From positions 1 through 20,267 of the IMG/VR virus record IMGVR_UViG_3300037193_000328: a stretch of DNA of 20,267 nt. The stretch is one strand, 5' to 3'. The notes under the pieces are model-generated. The model was not told where the DNA came from. It searched no databases and was given only the letters and a program-made list of their open reading frames with translations. Each line of letters begins with the position of its first letter. Positions within the stretch are counted from its first letter, which is position 1. The DNA comes from a virus. Positions 13,425 to 20,242 of this stretch are shown here, one piece after another. The position numbers were made by a program, and so were the translations under genes.

Positions 13425-16249
13425 TGGCCGACTACGTGACCGAGCTGTACTACTCCGGGGCCTGGCAGGACATCTCCGCTGACGTCCAGGACAAGCAGGT
13501 CGTGACGATTGCGCGCGGGCGCCGGGACTGGGCCTCCGACGCGGACCCCGCGGTGATGAAGCTCAGGATCAACAACGGCGCGAGCAACGTGATGCCGGGC
13601 CAGTTCGGGCGGTACTCGCCGCGCAACCCCATGAGCGACCTGTACGGGCTGATCGGGCGCAACACGCCGATCCGGCGTCGCCTGGTCGACCGCGCCGGCC
13701 GCCTCGCGCTGCCGGGTGTGCCGGACCTGCTCACCGCCTACGCCGTCGCCGCCGACCACGCCGCGCTCGACATCGTCTCCGACATCGAGTTCCGGTTCAC
13801 CCTGCACCCCGACACGTGGCGGCCGGCGAACCTGGTCGGCATCGCCCGCCGGTACCTGATCACCGACGACGACCGGTCCTGGGCCATCGGACTCACCTCC
13901 GAAGGCGCCATCAGATTCTTCTGGTCCCCCGACGGCACGCTCGCCGCCCGCCTCAACGTCGACTCCGACCCCGTCCCGGCCGACACCGGCGCCCTCGCGT
14001 TCCGCATCCGACTCGACGTCAACACCGGGGCCGGGTGGCGCGTCGACTTCGACACCGCGCCCGACGTCGACGGCCCCTGGCCGGGCACGGCGCTCGGCAC
14101 CGTGACCGGAAGCCCGGCGACCCTCGTCGCCCCCGGCGCCGCCCCGCTCGAGCTCGGCCGCATCATCGACCCCGTCGTCGGCGGCATCACCTCGGTGCCG
14201 TTCTCCGGCACCATCAGCCGGTTCCAGATGCGGTCGGGGATCGGCGGGACCGTCGTCGCCGACGGCGACTTCACCGACCTCGAACCCGAAACCACCGCGT
14301 TCACCGATGCTCCCGGCCGGTCCTGGACGATCGAAGGCGCAGCCTCCGTCGCCGACCCCTCGATCCGGTTCTGCGGCGAGTGCAGCGTGTGGCCGCCCCG
14401 CTGGGACCTGTCCGCCGCCGAGCAGTGGGTCCCGATCGAGGCCGCCGGCGTCACCCGCCGCCTGGGCAAGGGCAAGGCGGCCTTGTCCTCCAGCTTGTTC
14501 CGGGACTTCTCCACCCGGGCGAACGTGGCCGCGTACTGGCCGATGGAGGAGGCCTCCGGGGCCGAGCAGTTCGCCTCCGGGCTCGCCGGCGACCGGACCG
14601 TCCTGCGCCCCAGCGACACCGCCCAGGTCAAGCCCGCCGCCTCCGACGCCTTCGTCGCCTCGGCGCCGCTGCCGACCGTCGCCGCGGCGACCATCAGCGG
14701 CCCCTTCCCCACCTACCCGGCCCCGAACATCGACCAAAGGTTGGTGTTCCTGTGCCAGATCCCGGCCGCAGGGATCGCCACCGACCGGCACGTCGCCCGC
14801 ATCACCACCTCCGGGACGGCCGCCCGATGGGACATCGTCTACGCCGCCGGCGGCGGCGCCCGCTTCCGCTGCTACGACCAGGACTTTGTCCTCATCTTCG
14901 ACCACGGCCCGATCGCCGCGGGCCTGAACGGCACCCTGGTCATGTTCTCCCTGCTGCTGGAGCAGCGCGGCGCGAACGTCGACTTCCAGCTCGCGACCTG
15001 GACGGTCGGCTCCACGATCGCGACCGTCCTCGACACCGGCAGCGTCGCCGGCACCTACGGTCGGTTCACCGGGGTCACGCTCGGCACCACCGTCGGCATG
15101 GACAACTCCACGTTCGGGCACGTCGCGCTCCTCAACGGCGACGTGCACAACATCTGGGACGTCATCGGGCATTCGCTCCAGGGCTGGTCCGGTGAGACCG
15201 CGAGCGACCGCGTGATCCGCCTGTGCGAGGACAACGGCCTGCCCGTCCCGAGGATCATCGGCGGCGGCCACGGCTCCACGGCCATGGGCCCCCAGGCCGT
15301 CGACACGCTCATGGACCTCCTGCGCGAGATCCCCACCGCCGACCTCGGCATCCTCACCGACCGCCGCGACGCCCTCGGCCTGACCTGGCGCACCCGCGCC
15401 AGCCTCTACAACCAGACTCCACGCCTGGTCCTGGACTACGCGTCCGGGCTCATCTCCGACCCGTTCGGACCCGTCGACGACGACCAGCAGACCCGCAACC
15501 AGATCACCCTCACGCGAGAACGGGGCTCGGCCGTCACCGTCCGCGCCGACACCGGGCCCCTGTCGGTCGCCGACCCTCCCAACGGCGTCGGCGTCTACGA
15601 CTACTCCGAGACCGTCTCCCTCGCCACCGACGAGCAGCTGAGCGACCAGGCCGGGTGGCGCCTCCACCTGGGCACCGTCGACGAGGCCAGGTTCCCCGAC
15701 CTCACCCTCGACCTCCTCAACGAACGCGTCGCGCTCCTGCGCTCCGAGATCCTCGCCCTCGAGGAGGGCGACCTGGTCCGCATCACCAACCCCCCGGCGC
15801 ACATCGCCACCGGCCACCTCGACCTCATCATCGACGCCTCCACCGAAACCAAATCGGGCAGCGTCTGGAAGGTCAACTTCACCTGCTCACCGGGCTCGCC
15901 GTGGACCGTCGGCGTGTGGGCCGGCGATACCGAGACCCCCGCCCCCGACGCGGCGCAGCGGTACGACACCGCCGGCACCATCCGCGCTTCCGGGACGATC
16001 GCCGCGCTCGCCACGTCCATCACGTTCCAGACCCAGACCGGCCCGCTGTGGACGACCAACCCGGCCGACTTCCCCTTCGACGTCATGTGCGGCGGTGAGC
16101 GGATGCGGGTGACCGCGATCGCCGCCGAATCCCCGGTCGGCAGCCGCAACCAGGTCTTCACCGTCGTCCGCGCCATCAACGGCGTCCGCAAGAGCCACCC
16201 GACCGGGACCGCGGTCGCGCTGTACCGGCCCGCCCGCTACGCACTCTGA
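13424..16249 (+). CDS. tail tip/baseplate protein with two lectin-like domains
   Basis: At 941 residues this is the longest gene. Residues 1-100 (YVTELYYSGAWQDISADVQD, then a DPAVMKLRINN motif) are a typical tail-tip N-terminus. Residues about 100-265 look like a concanavalin/LamG-type sandwich (IEFRFTLHPDTWRPANLVG, FRIRLDVNTGAGWRVDFDT). Residues about 365-565 hold a second such domain introduced by VAAYWPMEEASGAEQFASG. Residues about 580-850 (VIRLCEDNGLPVP..., LTWRTRASLYNQTPRLVLDY) resemble hub or Gp37-like tail proteins. A final beta domain covers 850-941. It probably recognises surface sugars and forms the tip. No separate distal tail gene exists between it and the tape measure. GTG 13424 overlaps the preceding stop by one base. 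Confidence 0.85.
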   Translation: MADYVTELYYSGAWQDISADVQDKQVVTIARGRRDWASDADPAVMKLRINNGASNVMPGQFGRYSPRNPMSDLYGLIGRNTPIRRRLVDRAGRLALPGVPDLLTAYAVAADHAALDIVSDIEFRFTLHPDTWRPANLVGIARRYLITDDDRSWAIGLTSEGAIRFFWSPDGTLAARLNVDSDPVPADTGALAFRIRLDVNTGAGWRVDFDTAPDVDGPWPGTALGTVTGSPATLVAPGAAPLELGRIIDPVVGGITSVPFSGTISRFQMRSGIGGTVVADGDFTDLEPETTAFTDAPGRSWTIEGAASVADPSIRFCGECSVWPPRWDLSAAEQWVPIEAAGVTRRLGKGKAALSSSLFRDFSTRANVAAYWPMEEASGAEQFASGLAGDRTVLRPSDTAQVKPAASDAFVASAPLPTVAAATISGPFPTYPAPNIDQRLVFLCQIPAAGIATDRHVARITTSGTAARWDIVYAAGGGARFRCYDQDFVLIFDHGPIAAGLNGTLVMFSLLLEQRGANVDFQLATWTVGSTIATVLDTGSVAGTYGRFTGVTLGTTVGMDNSTFGHVALLNGDVHNIWDVIGHSLQGWSGETASDRVIRLCEDNGLPVPRIIGGGHGSTAMGPQAVDTLMDLLREIPTADLGILTDRRDALGLTWRTRASLYNQTPRLVLDYASGLISDPFGPVDDDQQTRNQITLTRERGSAVTVRADTGPLSVADPPNGVGVYDYSETVSLATDEQLSDQAGWRLHLGTVDEARFPDLTLDLLNERVALLRSEILALEEGDLVRITNPPAHIATGHLDLIIDASTETKSGSVWKVNFTCSPGSPWTVGVWAGDTETPAPDAAQRYDTAGTIRASGTIAALATSITFQTQTGPLWTTNPADFPFDVMCGGERMRVTAIAAESPVGSRNQVFTVVRAINGVRKSHPTGTAVALYRPARYAL

Positions 16250-16258
16250 GGAGGCCCC

Positions 16259-16702
16259 ATGCCGCTCGCAGGACAGACCACCCGCGCCCTCGACTGGCCG
16301 CCGGCCGTCCAGGTCAGCGAGGGAACCGACGAGCTCAACATCGTCTCGACCTCGTACATCGCCGGGGGCACGCCGTGCGCGGTCACGTTCACCGCGCCCT
16401 CGTCCGGCCGGGTCCTCGTCTACATCTGGGCGCGCCTGGGCAACACCGACGGCACCAACCGGCTGTTCGTCTCCTACCAGCTCCGCGAGGGCTCGGTGTC
16501 GGGAACGATCATCCGCGACGCCGGCGACAGCACCGCGGTCCAGGGCACCCCCACCGCCGTCACCAGCTACGGCATGCCCGACCTCGTCGACGGCCTCACC
16601 GCCGGCGGCACCTACTACATCCGCACCATGCACAAGGTCGCCGGAGGCGCCGCCGTCGCCGACATCTTCGACCGGCGCATCACCGTCACTCCCGAACCCT
16701 AG
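16259..16702 (+). CDS. small tail tip / receptor-binding type beta protein
   Basis: The 147-residue product follows GAGGAGG (16248-16254). It is beta-rich: VSEGTDELNIVSTSYIAGG, PCAVTFTAPSSGRVLVYIWA, RLFVSYQLREG, YYIRTMHKVAGG and a closing DRRITVTPEP. 'f.apsSGrvlv.i.a....' is a pattern seen in small tail or fibre-tip proteins of actinophages with a jelly-roll-like fold. It lies between the tail tip gene and the endolysin, the usual place for receptor-binding or fibre proteins. No sugar-binding residues can be picked out by eye. The functional call is by position and general pattern. Confidence 0.72.
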   Translation: MPLAGQTTRALDWPPAVQVSEGTDELNIVSTSYIAGGTPCAVTFTAPSSGRVLVYIWARLGNTDGTNRLFVSYQLREGSVSGTIIRDAGDSTAVQGTPTAVTSYGMPDLVDGLTAGGTYYIRTMHKVAGGAAVADIFDRRITVTPEP

Positions 16703-16746
16703 CCACCGCAGCAGACCTCGCGCTGCATCCCGAGAGGAGGCCGCTC

Positions 16747-17631
16747 ATGGCCCGATGGCCTGACCTCGCCCAGTGGCGAGGCCCCAGCCCCAACAAGACC
16801 GCCAGCGGCCAGACCGAAGTCCGCGGCCTCGTCGTCCACATCGCCGCCGGCTGGTACGAGGGCACGATCTCCTGGCAGCGCAACGACGACTCGAACATCT
16901 CCTCGCACTTCATCGTCGGCCGGAACGGCCAGATTGCCCAGATGGTCGACACCGCCGACGCCGCCTGGACCCAGCGGTCGGGCAACGGCGAGTGGCTGTC
17001 GGTCGAATGCGAAGGCTTCACCGCGAGCGACAGCAAGAACCCCGGCGGCTGGGAGCGACTCTCCGACGCCCAGATCGACGCGGTCGCCCGCCTCCTCCTT
17101 CGCATCCACCAGGTCTACGGCGTGCCCCTCCAGACCACCACCTCACCCACCGGGCGGGGCCTGGGCCACCACTCCATGGGCGCCGACTGGGGCCACCGCG
17201 AATGCCCCGGCACCCCCATCATCCAGCAGAAACCCGCCATCGTCGCCAAGGCGCTGGCGCTCAAGAACGGAGACGACGACATGAGCTGGGACGAGAAACT
17301 CAAGACCATCCGCGGCCAGGGCGTCGGGTACTCGGATTCGGAGTGGTCGGCCGGATTCATGCTCGCCTCGAACCACTACTACACGCTGAAGCTCGGCAAC
17401 GACATCCTCGCCGAGCAGAAGGCCGCGCGCCTGCGCGAGGAGGCGATCCTCGCCGCCGTCAAGGGCCTCGACACCAAGGCCGTCATCGCCGCGGTGAACG
17501 CGGCCTCCGCCGCCGACGCGCAGCGCGACGCCGCGCTCCTGACCGAGCTCCAGGACCTCGCCGCCGGCGGCGCCACCGCCGAGCAGATCATCGACGCGCT
17601 CGCCGCCAAGCTCGCGGGCCGGACCGAGTAA
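16747..17631 (+). CDS. endolysin, N-acetylmuramoyl-L-alanine amidase
   Basis: The 294-residue enzyme cuts the bond between muramic acid and the peptide stem of peptidoglycan. The Amidase_2 domain covers about residues 20-175. H31 (VVHIAAG), H141 or H142 (GLGHHSMG) and C153 (HRECPG) are the expected zinc ligands. SSHFIVGRNGQIAQMVDTAD AAWT at 52-74 is the classic substrate-side strand. Residues 180-294 form a helical, Ala-rich region without a LysM or PG_binding_1 motif that I can see; it may bind the wall or mediate oligomerisation. There is no signal peptide, so release should depend on a holin. ATG 16747 follows GAGAGGAGG at 16732-16740. It opens the lysis cassette with two membrane proteins behind it. 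Confidence 0.92.
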   Translation: MARWPDLAQWRGPSPNKTASGQTEVRGLVVHIAAGWYEGTISWQRNDDSNISSHFIVGRNGQIAQMVDTADAAWTQRSGNGEWLSVECEGFTASDSKNPGGWERLSDAQIDAVARLLLRIHQVYGVPLQTTTSPTGRGLGHHSMGADWGHRECPGTPIIQQKPAIVAKALALKNGDDDMSWDEKLKTIRGQGVGYSDSEWSAGFMLASNHYYTLKLGNDILAEQKAARLREEAILAAVKGLDTKAVIAAVNAASAADAQRDAALLTELQDLAAGGATAEQIIDALAAKLAGRTE

Positions 17632-17636
17632 CCCGA

Positions 17637-17996
17637 ATGACCGTCGACCTCAACGCCCTGCTGACGCTCCTGCTGCTCCTGTCCGGCCTGATCGGCGCGC
17701 TGGTGGCCGCGTTCCTGCGCATCAAGAAGTGGGTCTCTGACGTCGCCAAGTCGTCGAGGGCCACGGCCGAGCAGCTCGAGACCACCGACGACAAGACCAT
17801 CGCCGACCACGTACAGGAATCGTCCCGAGAGATCGGGAGAATCAACGGCCACATCGAGAAGCTGATGAAGACCGCGCAGGAGAACCGCGACCGCTCGATC
17901 CGAGCGGAGACGCTCGCCGAGTCCGCTCACGTGCGCATCGACCGGCACCTGATGAACGACCACGGCGTCCACGTCACGCCGCAGTCCCACGAGTAG
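17637..17996 (+). CDS. DUF2746-like membrane/coiled-coil protein, probable holin partner
   Basis: The 119-residue product starts at ATG 17637, five bases after the endolysin stop. Residues 6-26 (NALLTLLLLLSGLIGALVAAF) form one membrane helix, followed by a basic stop (RIKKW). Residues 33-105 are a charged, coiled-coil-like cytoplasmic part, and the protein ends DRHLMNDHGVHVTPQSHE. One N-terminal membrane helix plus a helical tail, next to an amidase, is the layout of DUF2746-like lysis-cassette proteins of actinophages. A holin or holin-regulator role is likely but unproven. The ribosome binding site is poor, so translation is probably coupled to the endolysin gene. Confidence 0.75.
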   Translation: MTVDLNALLTLLLLLSGLIGALVAAFLRIKKWVSDVAKSSRATAEQLETTDDKTIADHVQESSREIGRINGHIEKLMKTAQENRDRSIRAETLAESAHVRIDRHLMNDHGVHVTPQSHE

Positions 17997-18101
17997 CCCA
18001 ATCGCACGCAATCCGCACCGACGTGCGCGACCGTCTCGACCGCCACTTCATCCACGACCACGGTGCGCAACCCGCACCACCCACACAGGAAGGAGCAACC
18101 C
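17997..18101 (+). pseudogene. spacer with degenerate second copy of the preceding gene's end
   Basis: This 105-base gap is not a gene, but one frame reads IRTDVRDRLDRHFIHDHGAQ (about 18011-18070). The end of the gene just upstream reads HVRIDRHLMNDHGVH. The matching DNA core (CGACCG.CAC..ATC..CGACCACGG type) agrees at about 23 of 29 bases. It sits in another frame after the stop and lacks a start. It looks like a relic of a tandem duplication, or of an older C-terminus lost by frameshift. AGGAAGGAG at about 18088-18096 serves the next gene. Confidence 0.5.
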
Positions 18102-18359
18102 ATGTCCAGTGAACTGCGCACCGCCCTCTACGGCCTCATGGCCGCCATCCTCGGCGTCCTCTCCGCCGTCGGCTGGGTCAACGCCCAGGACGCCGCCGAG
18201 TACTCCGCAGCCGGCCTCGAAGCACTCACCGCCGCCGGCGCCATCATGGCCATGGTGAAGACCTGGAAGCAGCGCGGCGCCAAGGCCGTGATCACCATCG
18301 AGAACGCCGAGCGACTCGTCGACGCGCTCCAGGAGATCCAGCGGCGCGGGCTCCTCTAA
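18102..18359 (+). CDS. small two-helix membrane protein, probable holin
   Basis: The 85-residue product has a hydrophobic helix at about residues 7-24 (LYGLMAAILGVLSAVGWV). A short loop with acidic residues (NAQDAAEYS) leads to a second, more amphipathic helix at about 32-49 (GLEALTAAGAIMAMVKTW). It then has a charged tail with KQRGAKAVITIENAERLVDA. Two membrane helices with a short charged tail, placed after the endolysin, fit a holin (r1t-like size). ATG 18102 follows AAGGAG. An upstream in-frame ATG at 18063 has no ribosome binding site. It is the last gene before a strong terminator, so it ends the late operon. Confidence 0.75.
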   Translation: MSSELRTALYGLMAAILGVLSAVGWVNAQDAAEYSAAGLEALTAAGAIMAMVKTWKQRGAKAVITIENAERLVDALQEIQRRGLL

Positions 18360-18373
18360 CCGCAACCAAGCCG

Positions 18374-18407
18374 AAGGCGCCCCACCCACACCGGGTGGGG
18401 CGCCTTT
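18374..18407 (+). terminator. late operon terminator
   Basis: A perfect 14-bp stem (AAGGCGCCCCACCC at 18374-18387 with its complement at 18393-18406) encloses the five-base loop ACACC and ends in a short T run. It stands 14 bases after the last lysis gene. Its stem is nearly the same as that of the terminator at 19301-19333. Confidence 0.88.
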
Positions 18408-18437
18408 CGCGTGCGCGGGGACCGCACCGACGAGAAA

Positions 18438-18459
18438 GGGTCCGTTCTAGAACGGACCC
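18438..18459. repeat. perfect 22-bp palindrome (hairpin or operator)
   Basis: The two 11-base halves GGGTCCGTTCT and AGAACGGACCC are exact complements. As RNA it would form a 9-bp stem with a CTAG loop, with TTTT at 18465-18468, so it could be a second, back-up terminator. As DNA it has the symmetry of a repressor site ahead of the lipoprotein gene. The sequence does not decide between these. Confidence 0.6.
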
Positions 18460-18498
18460 CCGCCTTTTCGCGTGTGGGAACCGTACGGCCACATCCGG

Positions 18499-18514
18499 TC
18501 ACCCGATCGGGTGA
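18499..18514. promoter_or_regulatory. perfect 16-bp palindrome, candidate operator of the lipoprotein gene
   Basis: TCACCCGATCGGGTGA is an exact palindrome about 85 bases before the lipoprotein start and after both hairpins. It has no T run, so a terminator is unlikely. Its position between terminator and gene suits a binding site for a dimeric regulator. I found no convincing -35/-10 pair beside it, so this is a candidate only. Confidence 0.45.
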
Positions 18515-18599
18515 GAGTGGACGGTCTCCGCAACCGCGCGCCGCCGCGGCCCGTGTTGGGCCTGTTCCGCCCGCCCATCCGATCGAAAGGGCACGCCCA

Positions 18600-19289
18600 A
18601 TGAACACTCCCAAGCAGATCCGCCCCGCTGCCTGGTGGACGCTCGGCACCGCCGCAGCGGCCCTCGTCCTCGCCTGCTCCAGCCCCGGCACCGACAACTC
18701 CTCGTCGAGCGGCAGCGGCGACACCGAGGAGGGCGGCGACTGGTTCGCCGAGACCTATCCGGTCTTCGAGGTCGCCGAGCACACCGGCGACGGCGACGGC
18801 GTGATCGAGCTGCCCGACGGCGTCTCCGCCGCGATGGTCACCGCCACCCACGACGGGGACGCGAATTTCAGCGTCTCCGCGCTCGACGACGGCAACCAGC
18901 CCACCGGCGACCTCCTCGTGAACACCATCGGCGACTACACCGGCACTACCGCCCTGGGCATGCACGACCTCGGCAACCCGGCCACCACGCTCCAGGTCAC
19001 CGCCGCCGGCGCCTGGACGATCACCCTCGCGCCCCTCGCAGACGCGCCCGCGCTGGCCGAGTCCGGCGAAGGCGACGGCGTGTTCCGGTACGAAGGCGGC
19101 GCGGCCACATGGAACGTCACCCACGACGGCGACGCGAACTTCGTCGTCAGCTACTACACCGGCGCCGACTTCGAGATGTCGCTGCTGATCAACGAGATCG
19201 GCGCCTACGAGGGGTCGATCGCCGCCACCGAGGGCCCCGGCCTCGTCGTCATCAACGCCGACGGCGCGTGGACCCTCACCGCCGCATAG
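18600..19289 (+). CDS. lipoprotein with two tandem repeat domains (moron-like)
   Basis: The 229-residue product has a lipoprotein signal: basic N-terminus, hydrophobic stretch (about 11-25) and lipobox LVLA-C with C26. A Ser/Gly-rich linker and an acidic stretch follow. Two related domains come next, at residues about 62-146 and 154-228. Shared motifs are THDGDANF (83-90 and 174-181), LLVNTIGDYTG (105-115) against LLINEIGAYEG (195-205), and AAGAWTI against NADGAWTL. The mature form should be anchored outside the host membrane. ATG 18600 has GAAAGGG about 9 bases upstream. It stands alone between two terminators after the lysis genes, the usual arrangement of a moron expressed in the lysogen. 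A role in surface change or superinfection exclusion is inference. Confidence 0.85.
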   Translation: MNTPKQIRPAAWWTLGTAAAALVLACSSPGTDNSSSSGSGDTEEGGDWFAETYPVFEVAEHTGDGDGVIELPDGVSAAMVTATHDGDANFSVSALDDGNQPTGDLLVNTIGDYTGTTALGMHDLGNPATTLQVTAAGAWTITLAPLADAPALAESGEGDGVFRYEGGAATWNVTHDGDANFVVSYYTGADFEMSLLINEIGAYEGSIAATEGPGLVVINADGAWTLTAA

Positions 19290-19300
19290 AGCGCACAGCG

Positions 19301-19333
19301 AAGGCGCCCCACCGATCCGGTGGGGCGCCTTTT
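19301..19333. terminator. bidirectional terminator between convergent genes
   Basis: A perfect 14-bp stem (AAGGCGCCCCACCG at 19301-19314 with its complement at 19318-19331) has the three-base loop ATC. T19330-T19333 follow on the + strand. It lies between the lipoprotein gene and the end of the minus-strand gene, so it can serve both. The first 13 bases of each arm are the same as those of the terminator at 18374, apart from the last base. Confidence 0.85.
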
Positions 19334-19345
19334 GGCGTGCCCGGG

Positions 19346-20242
19346 TCAGGCCGGAACGGGCGGAACCGGGCCGGAAACCTGCTCGTCCTCCTCGTCGCCG
19401 GCGCGGACCATGTGGGCGAGGGCGGCGCCCATGCCGAGCACGGCGACCGGGAGGCACGCGACCCCGGCCGTGATCCACCACGGGGCCGCGGTGACGCCCG
19501 CGGCGACCATCACGTGATAGGCGACCTGGCCGAGCGCTCCGACGGCGAGAGCGATGATCGTGGAGGCGCGGGCCATCCGCAGCGCACGCGCGGGCGCGCG
19601 CCCCGACAGCCACACGTACATCGCGTACGCTGCGTACACCTCCATGCCGATCGGCAACGTGATCGCCGAGTTGATCTCGAAGTCGTCGACGATTCCCGGC
19701 AGCGGGCGCACGGGACCGAACCCGGCGAGGCCGCCGAGGCCGACCCACCCCGACCAGATCGCGACTGTGGCCGGGAGCATCAGCAACGCGATCGGCCACA
19801 CCACCGGCCGCTTTCGAGCAGGCGCCGTTCCGTCCGCGTTCCGCTCCGGTTCCGCCGGTACCGCGGCGACCGGTTCCGCCTCGACGGCCGCCGGGGCCGA
19901 CGGCGCCGAGGCCGCCGGAGGGGTGACGCTCGGTGGCAGCGACCGCTCCTCGGCCGCCGCGGGTGTCGTCTCGTTCCGGTCGTTCCGGCCCGGTTCCGGC
20001 CGTTCCGGTTCCGGCCGTTCCGGCGCCGACTGCGGCGACGTCCCGCCGGTCTTCTCGTCGAGGATCTCGCGGATGCGGGCCCGGCCCCACGAGTCGGTGA
20101 GCCCGAAGTGCTCACCGAGTTCGAGTCCGCTCATGCGGTGCCCGAGCGCGAGGCTCGCCAGGAAGATCCGGCGCGCCTCCTCCCTCGTCTCCTCGGTGGT
20201 GCGCTGGCGCGTGGTGCGCGCGGGAGTCATCGTGTCTACCAT
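19346..20242 (-). CDS. winged-helix plus four-helix membrane protein, Spd/DUF2637-like
   Basis: This minus-strand gene encodes 298 residues. Residues 20-62 (EEARRIFLASLALGHRMSG, LELGEHFGLTDSWGRARIRE) resemble a small winged-helix module. Residues 68-145 are a Pro/Ala/Glu-rich linker containing ERPEPERPEPGR. Four membrane helices follow at about 149-173, 189-212, 224-249 and 255-279. Segments INSAITLPIGMEVYAAYAMY and LGQVAYHVMVAAG are, as I recall, typical of Spd-type (DUF2637-like) proteins of Streptomyces conjugative plasmids and integrative elements. In those elements they are linked to spread between hyphae. ATG 20242 is supported by AGGAG at 20254-20250 on the minus strand, seven bases away. 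It converges on the lipoprotein gene. A role here in regulation or transfer is unproven. Confidence 0.75.
   Translation of the reverse strand: MVDTMTPARTTRQRTTEETREEARRIFLASLALGHRMSGLELGEHFGLTDSWGRARIREILDEKTGGTSPQSAPERPEPERPEPGRNDRNETTPAAAEERSLPPSVTPPAASAPSAPAAVEAEPVAAVPAEPERNADGTAPARKRPVVWPIALLMLPATVAIWSGWVGLGGLAGFGPVRPLPGIVDDFEINSAITLPIGMEVYAAYAMYVWLSGRAPARALRMARASTIIALAVGALGQVAYHVMVAAGVTAAPWWITAGVACLPVAVLGMGAALAHMVRAGDEEDEQVSGPVPPVPA
19992..20021 (-). repeat. two perfect 15-bp tandem repeats in the linker of the minus-strand gene
   Basis: GGTTCCGGCCGTTCC occurs twice in a row on the + strand (19992-20006, 20007-20021). It encodes the repeated ERPEP block of the linker. The unit is a multiple of three, so copy number changes keep the frame. 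Confidence 0.75.

Noticed and set aside
13421-15817. 798-codon minus-strand open frame opposite the tail tip gene
   Set aside because: It is composed of Gly/Asp/Val/Arg runs that arise from reading GC-rich codons backwards. No start signal or neighbouring minus-strand genes support it.
18063-18101. 13-residue N-terminal extension of the second holin-like protein from ATG 18063
   Set aside because: AAGGAG lies correctly before ATG 18102. The extension has a His/Pro-rich sequence unlike a membrane protein start and overlaps the degenerate repeat.
18447-20090. Minus-strand open frame spanning lipoprotein, terminator and Spd-like gene
   Set aside because: It would run through two terminators and two better supported genes. 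Its product is Arg/Gly-rich without motifs.
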